From positions 744,001 to 808,000 of the forward strand of contig CAVWCL010000003.1 in the NCBI GenBank assembly GCA_963753485.1: a stretch of 64,000 nt of DNA. The letters run 5' to 3'. Below are positions 33,876 through 42,128 of this stretch, piece by piece; position 1 is the stretch's first letter; each line of letters opens with the position of its first letter. Source of the stretch: CAWDLX01 sp963753485. Lineage in GTDB: Bacteria > Actinomycetota > Actinomycetes > Mycobacteriales > Micromonosporaceae. A model generated the notes under the pieces. It saw nothing but the letters and a program-made list of their open reading frames with translations, did no database searches and was not told the origin of the DNA. The translations under genes and the position numbers were made by a program.

Positions 33876-34067
33876 ATGGACTACGAGTACACGCCGCTGC
33901 GGTTACCGGCCCAGGTCGACCGGGTCACTGCGGCGGTGCAGCTGAGCATCGCGGCTGAGTTCGCCGGGTGGGAGTTGGCCCGGGTGCGCCTGTTCCGCGA
34001 CGGCACCCGCCAGGTTCTGTTGCGCCGGCGGCGCTCGCAGCCTCCCCAGCCCGCCCTGTCCTACTGA
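33876..34067 (+). CDS. DUF5703-type small protein
   Basis: 63 residues from ATG 33876 (MDYEYTPLRLP). The sequence DRVTAAVQLSIAAEFAGWELARVRLFRDGTRQVLLRRR is typical of the short conserved actinobacterial family with this opening; 12 upstream in-frame codons are discounted. It is soluble and basic at the C-terminus, and its function is unknown. It lies divergent from the LLM gene and convergent with a conserved hypothetical gene. The 63-bp gap after it contains a 14-bp direct repeat (CTCGGTTTGACCTG twice). Confidence 0.85.
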   Translation: MDYEYTPLRLPAQVDRVTAAVQLSIAAEFAGWELARVRLFRDGTRQVLLRRRRSQPPQPALSY

Positions 34068-34130
34068 CCGTCCGGTCCGGCCCGCGGTCTGGCCGCTCGG
34101 TTTGACCTGCTCGGTTTGACCTGCTCGGTC

Positions 34131-34799
34131 CTACTGGCCGGCGCCGTCGTCCACCTCGGCCAGGCTGCGCTCGTCGAGGCGCCCGACCATGCGGTCGGCG
34201 GGGGTGAGCCGGAACGGCCCCTCGGCGTCGGAGTCGCTGACCGCGTCCGAGTTCAGCGGCTCACGCACCTCCGCGACCACGACCACCCCGTCGAGGGGCT
34301 CCAGCTCCGGCACGTCCAGCATGCCCAGCGAGCCGTCCCCCGACTGGAGCAGCTCCAGGATCGCCTCGGCGACCGTGGTCACCGGCCCGGTCGTCTCCGC
34401 CGCCGGCACCGGGCGGTCCTCCTCGGCCAGCCGCAACAGCGCCGCCACGCTCGGAATCCGGTAGTCGCGGCGCTGGCGCACCGAGACCACGGCGGGATGC
34501 GGATCGCCCGGCTCGACCGGCCGGGCGCCGTTGCCCAGCTCCGAGCTGACCGTGGCCAGCCGGCCGCCCTGGGCCTGGTCGGCCGAGATCGCCTCCAGGT
34601 CCCATGGGGTCACCTCGCCGAAGACGTCGTTGAGCAGGTCGTCGTAGGCGTGCGAGGCGTTGTTGAGAGCCACGTACGCGTTCCAGACCGCGTCGTCGTC
34701 CGGCTCACCGTCGGCCGCCCGCACCGCGGCCAGGTGGGCCCGGGCGGCCGACAGGACCCGCTCCAGCGCGGCCTCCACGTCGGCGATCCTGTCCGTCAT
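34131..34799 (-). CDS. Conserved actinobacterial protein, unknown
   Basis: 222 residues, acidic and soluble. An N-terminal helical region (about 1-70, with AHLAAVRAADGEPDDDAVWNAY and LNDVFGEVTPWDLE) is followed by a segment around VVSVRQRRDYRIPSVAALL and a loosely conserved acidic C-terminus. No catalytic motif or domain is recognised. It follows the M20 peptidase gene by 9 bp on the same strand, so it is probably cotranscribed with it. This pairing is familiar from other actinobacteria, but I cannot assign a function. Confidence 0.82.
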   Translation of the reverse strand: MTDRIADVEAALERVLSAARAHLAAVRAADGEPDDDAVWNAYVALNNASHAYDDLLNDVFGEVTPWDLEAISADQAQGGRLATVSSELGNGARPVEPGDPHPAVVSVRQRRDYRIPSVAALLRLAEEDRPVPAAETTGPVTTVAEAILELLQSGDGSLGMLDVPELEPLDGVVVVAEVREPLNSDAVSDSDAEGPFRLTPADRMVGRLDERSLAEVDDGAGQ

Positions 34800-34808
34800 C
34801 TCGCCCCC

Positions 34809-36146
34809 TCAGCAGGTGGTGAGCAGGTGATCCAGTACGCGCACGCCGAACTGTAGCCCCTGCACCGGCACCCGTTCGTCGATGCCATGGAACAGGGCCG
34901 AGAAGTTGAGCTCGGGCGGCAGGCGTAGCGGGGTGAAACCGAAACACCGGATGCCCAACCGGGCGAACGCCTTGGCGTCGGTGCCGCCGGAGAGCATGTA
35001 GGGCACCGTCCGGGCGGCCGGATCCTCGGCCCGCAGTGCGGCGCCCATGGCGGCCACCAGGTCGCCGTCGAACGTCGTCTCCAGCGGCGGTTGGCGCTGC
35101 ACGACCTCGATCTCCAGGTCGGGCCCGACCACGGCCCGCAGCTGGCCCAGGAACCGGTCGTGCTCGCCGGGCAGGGTCCGGCAGTCGATGGTGGCGCTGG
35201 CCCGGCTGGGGATCACGTTCTCCTTGTACCCGGCGGCCAGCCGGGTCGGGTTGGCGGTGTTGCGGATGGTCGAGCCGATGATCGGCGCGATCGTGCCGAG
35301 CTTCGCGATGGCCTCCTCCGGCGAGCTCGGATCCAGCTCCAGCCCGAGCGCGTCGGAGATCGCGCTGAGAAAGGCCCGCACGGTGTCTGTGATCACAATG
35401 GGGAACCGGTGCCGGCCCACCCGGGCGACCGCCTCGGCGAGCGCGGTCACCGCATTGTCGTCGTGAATCATCGAGCCGTGTCCGGGTCGACCGCGGGCGT
35501 GCAGGCGCAGCCACGTGATCCCCTTCTCGGCCGTCTCGATGAGGTAGAGGCGCAGGTCCTCCGAGACCGGGTAGGAGAAGCCCCCCACCTCGCCGATCGC
35601 CTCGGTGCAGCCGTCGAAGAGCTCGCGGTGGTGATCGACCAGCCAGTGCCCGCCGTACTCGCCACCGGCCTCCTCGTCGGCGAGGAACGCGAGCACCAGG
35701 TCGCGCCGGGGCGAGCGACCCTCCCGGCGCATCCGACGCACGGTGGCGAGCACCATCGCGTCGAAGTCCTTCATGTCCACCGCGCCCCGCCCCCACAGGT
35801 ACCCGTCGGCCAGCTCGCCGGCGAATGGCGGCACCGACCACTCGTCGGCGTCGGCCGGAACCACGTCCAGGTGGCCGTGCACCAGCAGGGCGCCGGGAGC
35901 CGGCTCGCCCGCCGGCGGCTGGCCGGGGAAACGGGCCACCACGCTCGCCCGCCCGGGAGCGCTCTCCCGAATCACCGGATCCAGGCCCACCTCGGCCAGC
36001 TGGGTGGCCACGTATTCGGCGGCCACCCGCTCGCCGGCGCAGGTGGCGTTGTCCCCGGTGTTCGTGGTGTCCATCCGGATCAGGTCGCGACAGATCTCAA
36101 CGACCTCGGCCTCGGCGTCTGGGAAGGGCGTCACGGTCACGTTCAT
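34809..36146 (-). CDS. M20-family metallopeptidase (dipeptidase/carboxypeptidase)
   Basis: 445 residues. The metal ligands are in LLVHGHLDVVPADADEW (His and Asp), GRGAVDMKDFDAM (bridging Asp), FLADEEAGGEYGGHWL (Glu-Glu) and near the C-terminus FTPLRLPPELNFSALFHGIDE (His). The dimerisation domain lies between about 195 and 320 (ARGRPGHGSMIHDDNAV). A zinc-dependent aminoacylase or dipeptidase acting in the cytoplasm is likely. It heads a two-gene unit with the unknown protein downstream and is divergent from the ESX-like gene, 76 bp apart. Confidence 0.95.
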   Translation of the reverse strand: MNVTVTPFPDAEAEVVEICRDLIRMDTTNTGDNATCAGERVAAEYVATQLAEVGLDPVIRESAPGRASVVARFPGQPPAGEPAPGALLVHGHLDVVPADADEWSVPPFAGELADGYLWGRGAVDMKDFDAMVLATVRRMRREGRSPRRDLVLAFLADEEAGGEYGGHWLVDHHRELFDGCTEAIGEVGGFSYPVSEDLRLYLIETAEKGITWLRLHARGRPGHGSMIHDDNAVTALAEAVARVGRHRFPIVITDTVRAFLSAISDALGLELDPSSPEEAIAKLGTIAPIIGSTIRNTANPTRLAAGYKENVIPSRASATIDCRTLPGEHDRFLGQLRAVVGPDLEIEVVQRQPPLETTFDGDLVAAMGAALRAEDPAARTVPYMLSGGTDAKAFARLGIRCFGFTPLRLPPELNFSALFHGIDERVPVQGLQFGVRVLDHLLTTC

Positions 36147-36222
36147 ACCACCACCCCCGGGTTATCCACAGGCGGCCATCGGTGTCTGCCCCACCGGCGC
36201 TTCGACGGCTAGCCTGACACCT

Positions 36223-36558
36223 ATGCCCGTCGATACGTCGCTGCACGCCCAGCCCGCCGCCCTGGCCCGGGCCGCCGGTGACCTGCTGGACCTGGTCCGC
36301 GCCGGCTGGGATGAGGCGGGTCCATTGCTGTCCAGTGTGGACGTGCGCGCCGCCGCCTTCGGCGCCCTGCCCCACTCGCGATCACTGGCCGGCGCACACC
36401 AGTCGGCCGTCGACGCCGCGGCCCGGATCGTCGACCACCTGGTCGACGTGCTCGCGGGGGACGCCGACCGGCTGCTGCGGGTCGCCTTCGCGCTGGTCGG
36501 CGCCGACACCGCGGCGGCCCACCGGACCGGCGCCGCCCACCATCCGGTCGGCCGCTGA
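36223..36558 (+). CDS. ESX/WXG100-like small secreted-partner protein
   Basis: 111 residues, almost entirely helical (MPVDTSLHAQPAALARAAGDLLDLVRAGWDEAG, then a helical run to the end). The length and two-helix pattern resemble ESX-1 secretion-associated/WXG100-superfamily proteins, although a canonical WxG turn is not clear (AGWDEAG is the nearest). There is no Sec signal. Its stop overlaps the ATG of the next gene (TGATG), which encodes a WXG-type-headed RTX protein, so it probably acts as the heterodimer partner or secretion chaperone for that protein. Confidence 0.65.
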   Translation: MPVDTSLHAQPAALARAAGDLLDLVRAGWDEAGPLLSSVDVRAAAFGALPHSRSLAGAHQSAVDAAARIVDHLVDVLAGDADRLLRVAFALVGADTAAAHRTGAAHHPVGR

Positions 36559-38327
36559 TGGCTGAGCGCTGGACGCTCGACGCCCGCCCCGACGAGCTGG
36601 CCCGGGCCGCCGCGCAGTGGCGGCAGCTGAGCCGGAGCGGTGAGCGCAGCCGGGTCGGGGTCGCCGATCTGGACGCTGGGCTGGCTCAGCGGTGGCGGGG
36701 CGGCTCGGCCCGGGCCTACCAGGCCCGCCACCGCGCCGTGGTGGCCGGCCTGGCCGAGTTCGTCCTGCTCGCCGCCGCGGTGGCCGAGCTGCTCGAGGCG
36801 GCCGCGTCGGCGCTGCTCGCGGCCCAGCGCCGCCTCGACCTGATCTGGGCCGCGTCCGCCCCGGCCGGGCTCGCCGGCGCCGCCCTGTTCGCCGGCCGGG
36901 CCTTGGCGGTGAGCGCGCCGGTCGGCGCGGCGGCGGACGGCGCCCTGGCCGCCGCCACCGGCCGGTTGACCGCACTCGGTGACCGGCTCTCGAGCCTGGC
37001 CGACAGTCTTCGACACCTCGCCGACCCTGCGCCGGACGGGACCCCGGAGCGGCGCCACCCGGGCTCCGTGCTGCTCGCCGGCGGCATGGCCGTCATCGAC
37101 GGCACCAGCGGCATGGCCGTCATCGACGGCACCAGCGGGGACGACGTGATCCGGGTGGACCGGGACCGGGCCACCGGTGAGCAGGTCGTCACCGTCGACG
37201 GGGTGGTGCGTCGGTTACCGGCCGGCACCCAGCTGGTGATCCGCGCGGGCGACGGTGACGACGCCGTCACCGTGGCCACCGACGGGCCGGTGACCGTGCT
37301 CGGCGGTGCCGGCGACGACCGGGTGCGTGGCGGTGCCGGCGACGACGAGCTCTTCGGGTTGTGGGGCAACGACACCCTGCAGGCCGGCGCCGGCGACGAC
37401 CGGGTGGCCGGCGGCGCCGGTGATGACTATGTGGACGGTCAGGCCGGCGACGACCGGCTCAGTGGCGGGCCCGGGGCGGACACCCTCTACGGTCTGGACG
37501 GCCAGGACCGGGTCGGCGGCGGCGACGGTCGCGACTACCTCGACGGCGGGCCCGGGTCCGACGACCTCGCCGGCGGGGCCGGCGCGGACGTGCTCGCCGG
37601 CGGTCGCGGCGATGACATCCTGCGCGGGGGCGGCGGGGACGATGTCCTCTACACCGGTGCCGGCGCCGATCGCGTCGACGGCGGCGCCGGCGCCGACCGG
37701 GCCTTCGTCCAGGCCGACGACCGGATCGTGAGCGCCACCGCGGCCCCGGTCGGCGAAACCGGATCGGGCAGCTTCATCCGCATCGAGGGCAGCCCGCAGT
37801 TCGCCGCCCGGGTCGAGTCCGATCTGGACACACTGCGCTCCTCGGCGACCGGGCACGCCATGCTCGCCGCGCTGCAACGCCAGCACGACGACACCCGCGG
37901 CTGGGCTGCCGAGGTGCCGGTGCTGGGTCGGCTCGCCGCCGGCGACAGCCTGGTCATCCGGGAGGTGCACGACACCAATGGGTACGCCGACACCGCGATC
38001 CCCCGGTTCGGGCCGGTCGTCGCGGACATCCGCTACGACCCCACCTTCGACGGCTTGGGCACCGGTGCCGCGGTCCCCCCGGTCGTGGTGCTCTATCACG
38101 AGCTGGCCCATGTCGAGGACGCGTTCGCCGGCACCATCGCCGAGGGCACCTACGCCGGGCCCGACAATCCTGGCGTGCCGAACCTGGAGCGGGAGGCGGT
38201 CGGGCTGCCCTTCGACGTCGACGGCGATCCGGCCACCCCGATGGCGCTGGCCACGGATCATCCGTTCCCGCTCACCGAGAACGGCTTGCGCGCCGAGCTC
38301 GGCCTGCCGGCGCGGACCCGCTACTGA
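36558..38327 (+). CDS. WXG-headed RTX-repeat protein with C-terminal M91 (NleD-like) zinc metallopeptidase domain
   Basis: 589 residues in three parts. Residues 1-160 are a helical WXG100-like head with WRGGSARAY at about 46-54. Residues about 190-385 hold at least ten GGxGxDxLx Ca-binding nonapeptides (for example GGAGDDRVRGGAGDDELFG). Residues about 400-589 are an M91-type peptidase: HELAH at 514-518, and NLEREAVGLP at 542-551 probably holding the third zinc ligand. No Sec signal is present; export by a type VII-like route is inferred. M91 includes the effector NleD, so a host- or competitor-directed protease is plausible. A 27-bp duplication repeats GMAVIDGTS at about 177-194. No immunity-like gene follows, and the next gene is convergent 4 bp away. 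Confidence 0.85.
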   Translation: MAERWTLDARPDELARAAAQWRQLSRSGERSRVGVADLDAGLAQRWRGGSARAYQARHRAVVAGLAEFVLLAAAVAELLEAAASALLAAQRRLDLIWAASAPAGLAGAALFAGRALAVSAPVGAAADGALAAATGRLTALGDRLSSLADSLRHLADPAPDGTPERRHPGSVLLAGGMAVIDGTSGMAVIDGTSGDDVIRVDRDRATGEQVVTVDGVVRRLPAGTQLVIRAGDGDDAVTVATDGPVTVLGGAGDDRVRGGAGDDELFGLWGNDTLQAGAGDDRVAGGAGDDYVDGQAGDDRLSGGPGADTLYGLDGQDRVGGGDGRDYLDGGPGSDDLAGGAGADVLAGGRGDDILRGGGGDDVLYTGAGADRVDGGAGADRAFVQADDRIVSATAAPVGETGSGSFIRIEGSPQFAARVESDLDTLRSSATGHAMLAALQRQHDDTRGWAAEVPVLGRLAAGDSLVIREVHDTNGYADTAIPRFGPVVADIRYDPTFDGLGTGAAVPPVVVLYHELAHVEDAFAGTIAEGTYAGPDNPGVPNLEREAVGLPFDVDGDPATPMALATDHPFPLTENGLRAELGLPARTRY

Positions 38328-38331
38328 CCGG

Positions 38332-39573
38332 CTACTCGCGGCCGTGGGTACGCCGGCCCCGGCGGGCGAGCGAGTCCAGGACCACCGCGGCCAGCAGCAC
38401 GGCCGCTGTGATCATGAAGCGCACCGACGACTCCAGCTGGAGCAGGAACATGCCGTTGGTGATCGAGCCCAGGACGACCGCACCGAGCAGGGCACCGTAG
38501 GTGCTGCCCCGGCCGCCGAAGAGGCTGACCCCACCGATGACCGCACCGGCGATCGCGATGAGCAGCGTCTCGCTGCCGCCGGTGGACTGGCTCGCGGCGA
38601 AGTTGCGGGAGGCGAAGAGCACCCCGCCGAACGCCGCGAACGTCGACGCGAGCGCGAACACCGAGATCCGTACCAGGGCGACGTTCACCCCGGCTCGCCG
38701 GGCGGCCTCGACATTGCCGCCAACGGCGAAGATCCGCCGGCCGTACCGGGTGCGGCGCAGCACCAGGTCGGTGACCGCGACCAGGCCGACGAAGATGAGC
38801 AGCGGCACCGGCACGCCCTGGGCGGAGTTGAGCACCGCGACCGCGGCGGCGATCAGCACCGCCAGGCCGCCGACGCGGATCCCGTCGCCGAGCCGGCTCC
38901 GCACCGGCAGTGCCGCCGCGACCCGGCGGCGCCGGTCCACCATCACCGCCGACCCGTACGCGATCGCCACGGCCGCACCGATCGCCCAGCCGGCCACCAC
39001 CGAGACGTACTTGTGGGTGAGGTTCGCCAGAAAACCGGTGTACGGGATGTTGATCGTGCCCTGCGGGAAGAGCAGCCAGATCTGCAGACCCAGCCAGCCC
39101 AGGTTGCCGGCGAGGGTGACCACGAACGCGGGCACGCCCACCTTGGCGAAGAAGAAGCCCTGGACGGTGCCGATGACCGCGCCGAGGACGAGCACGGCGA
39201 GCAGCGCGAACCAGTCCGGCCACCCGTGGCGGACCGCCAGCACCACGAGCATGGCCGCGCCGACACCGGCCACCGAGCCGACCGAGAGGTCGATCTCGCC
39301 GAGCAGCAGCACCAGCACGATGCCCACGCTGATCACGCCGTACGCCACGATCTGCAGGGTCATGTTGGACAGGTTCTGGGCGGTGAGGAAGGCGTGGTTG
39401 AGCGACTGGAACACGATCCAAATGACGATCAGCCCGATGATCACCGGCCAGGCACCGAGCTCGCCGGTGCGCACCCGGCGCCCCACCGCAGCGAACGGGG
39501 TCCACATGCCCCGCGATGGCGAGCGGTCGGGCGTGCCGGCCGGTACCGGCGGGTTCGACACGACCGTACTCAT
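38332..39573 (-). CDS. Sugar ABC transporter permease (XylH/RbsC family)
   Basis: 413 residues with about ten to twelve membrane segments. The BPD_transp_2 signature is present: LLGEIDLSVGSVAGV, GVPAFVVTLAGNL and FAVGGNVEAARRAGVNVALVRISVFALAS. It imports a monosaccharide, xylose or ribose class. The ATG (39571-39573) overlaps the stop of a micro-ORF in the repeat array directly upstream. It is the last gene of the minus-strand importer operon (binding protein, ATPase, permease) and ends 4 bp from the convergent toxin gene. Confidence 0.95.
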   Translation of the reverse strand: MSTVVSNPPVPAGTPDRSPSRGMWTPFAAVGRRVRTGELGAWPVIIGLIVIWIVFQSLNHAFLTAQNLSNMTLQIVAYGVISVGIVLVLLLGEIDLSVGSVAGVGAAMLVVLAVRHGWPDWFALLAVLVLGAVIGTVQGFFFAKVGVPAFVVTLAGNLGWLGLQIWLLFPQGTINIPYTGFLANLTHKYVSVVAGWAIGAAVAIAYGSAVMVDRRRRVAAALPVRSRLGDGIRVGGLAVLIAAAVAVLNSAQGVPVPLLIFVGLVAVTDLVLRRTRYGRRIFAVGGNVEAARRAGVNVALVRISVFALASTFAAFGGVLFASRNFAASQSTGGSETLLIAIAGAVIGGVSLFGGRGSTYGALLGAVVLGSITNGMFLLQLESSVRFMITAAVLLAAVVLDSLARRGRRTHGRE

Positions 39574-39792
39574 GGCGCCGGCTCGCTCCGCTCACCGGCC
39601 CCATGAGGCACGAGTGCCCTGTGCCTGAAGATTCGCTCGCTTCGCTCACTCATGGCGCCGGCTCGCTCCGCTCACCGGCCCCATGAGGCACGAGTGCCCT
39701 GTGCCTGATGATTCGCTCGCTTCGCTCACTCATGGGCCTGCCTTCCGCTCGCGGCTGCGGGGCTCGCTGACGCTCACTCCTCGCGCTCTCAT
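39570..39792 (-). repeat. Tandem 80-bp repeat and leader forming three ATGA-linked micro-ORFs between ABC ATPase and permease
   Basis: On the minus strand the ATPase stop (39789-39791) overlaps the ATG of micro-ORF 1 (39730-39792, 20 codons, MRARGVSVSEP...). Its stop overlaps micro-ORF 2 (39650-39733, 27 codons), whose stop overlaps micro-ORF 3 (39570-39653, 27 codons), whose stop overlaps the permease ATG. Every link is CATGA. Micro-ORFs 2 and 3 come from two 80-bp units that differ at one base (residue 9, Ile or Phe). They read MSERSER..., with RHRALVPHGAGERSEPAP at the end, and share 19 of 27 residues with the dop-array peptide. GGAAGG precedes the ATG of micro-ORF 2. No other gene fits in the 215-bp gap. 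Confidence 0.88.
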
Positions 39793-40628
39793 GGCCGCTC
39801 CTGGGTGTCCGAGATGGTCCAGTCCTTGTGCGGCTCGCGGCGGACGTTGGGGCCGCCCTCCGCGCCCGCGCGGGCCGCCCGCCGGGAGACGACATTGTCG
39901 GAGGCGCCGGTGATCGCCTGCACGATCTGTTCCTGGGTGGTCTCCTGCATCGAGAAGTCGCCAACGACCCGGCCCAGCCGCAGCACCGTCACCCGGTCGG
40001 CCACCGCCTTGACGTCGGCGAGGTTGTGGCTGATGAGCACGACCCCGTGGCCGCGATCGCGCAGCCGCTCGATGAGGTCCAGCACCTGAGCGGTCTGAGC
40101 CACCCCGAGCGCCGCGGTCGGCTCGTCCAGCAGCACCACCTTCGGCTCGCCCAGCAAGGAGCGGGCGATCGCCACCGACTGGCGCTGGCCGCCCGAGAGC
40201 GCCGCCACCGGGACCCGCACGCTCGGGATGCGTACCGACAGGGTGTCGAGCAGGTTGCTCGCGGCCTTCTCCATGGCGATCTCGTCCAGCACACTGCCGT
40301 GGGCGTCCTCCTGGCCGAGGAAGAGGTTCGCCACCACGTCCAGGTTGTCGCAGAGGGCGAGGTCCTGGTAAACGGTCGCGATGCCGAGCGCGGTGGCGTC
40401 GCTGGGCCGGCCTATGTTCACCGAATGGCCCTGCCAGCGCATCTCGCCGCCGTCGGCCGGGTTCACGCCGGCGATCACCTTGATCATGGTGGACTTGCCG
40501 GCACCGTTGTCACCGACGAGGGCCACCACCTCGCCCGGGTAGACGTCGAGGCTCGCGTCGGTGAGCGCCTGGACGGCCCCGAAGCGCTTCGAGATCCCTC
40601 GCAACGACAAGACGGCTTCGCGGGTCAC
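39789..40628 (-). CDS. Sugar ABC transporter ATPase (single-domain, XylG/GguA type)
   Basis: 279 residues with one nucleotide-binding domain. Walker A is GDNGAGKS (39-46 region), the signature is LSGGQRQSVA, Walker B is VVLLDEPTAALG, and the switch region is ISHNLADV. Single-domain ATPases are usual for actinobacterial importers of this group, whereas enteric XylG has two. The C-terminal 40 residues (SRRAARAGAEGG...) extend beyond the core and are low in complexity. It is followed in the operon by the micro-ORF repeat array and then the permease; its stop overlaps the first micro-ORF. Confidence 0.95.
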   Translation of the reverse strand: MTREAVLSLRGISKRFGAVQALTDASLDVYPGEVVALVGDNGAGKSTMIKVIAGVNPADGGEMRWQGHSVNIGRPSDATALGIATVYQDLALCDNLDVVANLFLGQEDAHGSVLDEIAMEKAASNLLDTLSVRIPSVRVPVAALSGGQRQSVAIARSLLGEPKVVLLDEPTAALGVAQTAQVLDLIERLRDRGHGVVLISHNLADVKAVADRVTVLRLGRVVGDFSMQETTQEQIVQAITGASDNVVSRRAARAGAEGGPNVRREPHKDWTISDTQERP

Positions 40629-40733
40629 CGCACCGCCTCCTCCCCAGTGCCACCGCCGGCCGACCCGGATCCGGCCGGTCCTGCGGAGTATTCACCTGTT
40701 GGCGCCGGCTGACACCTGCCGGTCCGCCACGCC

Positions 40734-40780
40734 CGCTCGCCGGGCCACGGTGTGCGGACCCACCATGGTCCCGGCGAGCG
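40734..40780 (-). terminator. Strong stem-loop between binding-protein and ATPase genes
   Basis: Perfect 11-bp arms, CGCTCGCCGGG (40734-40744) and CCCGGCGAGCG (40770-40780), enclose a 25-nt loop, just after the binding-protein stop (40802) in transcription order. Such stems in solute-binding-protein operons often make the binding protein more abundant than the membrane parts, by partial termination or RNA protection. Confidence 0.65.
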
Positions 40781-40801
40781 CGCGCCGGGTGGCCGTACCG
40801 G

Positions 40802-41911
40802 TCAGGAGATGCCGGCGGCCGCGCACGCCTGCGCGTACTGCGCGGTGCAGATCGTCGACGCCTGGTAGAAGCCGTCCGCGATCACCGTGCTCTTGACGTT
40901 GTCCTTGGTCACCGCGACCGGGTCGAGCAGCACCGAGGGCACATCGGCCGTGCCGTTGTTGACCTTGGTGGTGGTCGGGGTGCCGGTGAGCGCCGTGCCG
41001 GTCGCCGCCGCAATCGCCATCTGCGCGGCCGCGTCGGCCTCAGGCTTGATCGCCTTGTAGATCGTCATCGCCTGCTCGCCGGTGAGGATCCGCTGGATCG
41101 CCGCGATCTCGGCATCCTGGCCGGTGACCGGCGGCAGGGTGGTGAAGCCGCCCCCCTTCATCGCCGCGATCGCGCCGCCGGCGGTGCCGTCGTTGGCCGC
41201 GTAGACGCCGATGATGTTGTCCTTGCCGATCCCGGTGATGGCCTGCTCCATCTCCTTCTGCGCGTTGTCGGCCGACCACTCCGGAGTGTCGAACTCCTGC
41301 CCGATGGTCACCTTGCCGTCGAGCACCGAGTGGGCGCCGGCCTTGAAGTCGGCGGCGTTCGGGTCGGTCGGGTCACCGTTGATCATTACGATCTTGCCCC
41401 GTTTGGGGTCGCCCCCGGCCGAGATCGCCTGCAGCAGCGCCTGACCCTGGGTCTGGCCGACCTTCTTGTTCTCGTACGAGACGTAGTAGCTCACCGGCCC
41501 GGTGGCCAACCGGTCGTACGCGACGACCGGGATGTTCTGCGCCTTCGCGTTGGCCACCAGCCCGCCGGCCGCTTTGGCGTCGACGGCATCGAGGATCATC
41601 ACCTTGACACCCTGGGTGAGCATCGCCTCGGCCTGCGATTGCTGCTTGGCGCTGTCCTGGTCGGCGTTCTGGTACAGGACATCGCACTTCGGGCAGAGCT
41701 CCTTGAGCTTCGCCTGGATCAATGGCCGGTCGAAGGTCTCGTACCGTGTGGTCTTCGACTCCGGCAGCAGTAGTCCGATCTTGAAACCCTGGTCAACGCT
41801 GGCCCCCCCGCCGCCACCGCCGTTGTTGTCGCTGCTACAGGCGGCCAGCCCGCCGAGTAACAGGGCGACAGCGCCGACGGCGGCCAAGCCCTGTCGGGTC
41901 CTTATTCGCAT
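40802..41911 (-). CDS. Sugar ABC transporter substrate-binding lipoprotein
   Basis: 369 residues. A lipoprotein signal peptide ends in the lipobox LAAC (about 22-25), followed by a glycine-rich linker. The mature part is a type I periplasmic-binding fold with FKIGLLLPESKTTRYE, VMILDAVDAKAAGGLVANAKAQNIPVVAYDRLATG and VYAANDGTAGGAIAAMK, as in XylF/ChvE-like proteins binding xylose or related sugars. It is the first gene of the importer operon, with an intergenic stem-loop after it. A ROK repressor gene upstream on the same strand is a likely regulator. Confidence 0.95.
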   Translation of the reverse strand: MRIRTRQGLAAVGAVALLLGGLAACSSDNNGGGGGGASVDQGFKIGLLLPESKTTRYETFDRPLIQAKLKELCPKCDVLYQNADQDSAKQQSQAEAMLTQGVKVMILDAVDAKAAGGLVANAKAQNIPVVAYDRLATGPVSYYVSYENKKVGQTQGQALLQAISAGGDPKRGKIVMINGDPTDPNAADFKAGAHSVLDGKVTIGQEFDTPEWSADNAQKEMEQAITGIGKDNIIGVYAANDGTAGGAIAAMKGGGFTTLPPVTGQDAEIAAIQRILTGEQAMTIYKAIKPEADAAAQMAIAAATGTALTGTPTTTKVNNGTADVPSVLLDPVAVTKDNVKSTVIADGFYQASTICTAQYAQACAAAGIS

Positions 41912-42004
41912 CCGGCCCTCCCGATGTCCGCGTCACGGTTCTTACCGCGCCGCTGGTCGCTTTTCCCGTTTCATGTGCTTCGAAGCGTGGCCGACCTCAC
42001 ACGC

Positions 42005-42051
42005 TGACTGAACAAAGTCAACCCCTTGATGGCCATGGCGTCAAGAGTTGA
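42005..42051 (-). promoter_or_regulatory. Possible ROK operator/promoter of the sugar importer
   Basis: In the 217-bp gap upstream of the binding-protein gene there are two dyads: TGACT-N6-AGTCA at 42005-42020 and TCAA-GAG-TTGA at 42041-42051. On the minus strand the region contains TTGAC boxes that could be -35 elements. The ROK gene ends 78 bp away. Assignment is inferential; no clear -10 was fixed. Confidence 0.35.
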
Positions 42052-42128
42052 ACGCATGATGGGGTCACAAGCGCGGACCGACGCCAACCCTCAAATACAG
42101 AACGGGTTGCCGGCGACCGCGAAGCGAG

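Noticed and set aside
38321..39649. 442-residue minus-strand frame over the permease
   Set aside because: It is a shifted frame of the permease; the real gene has clear membrane segments and signature motifs.
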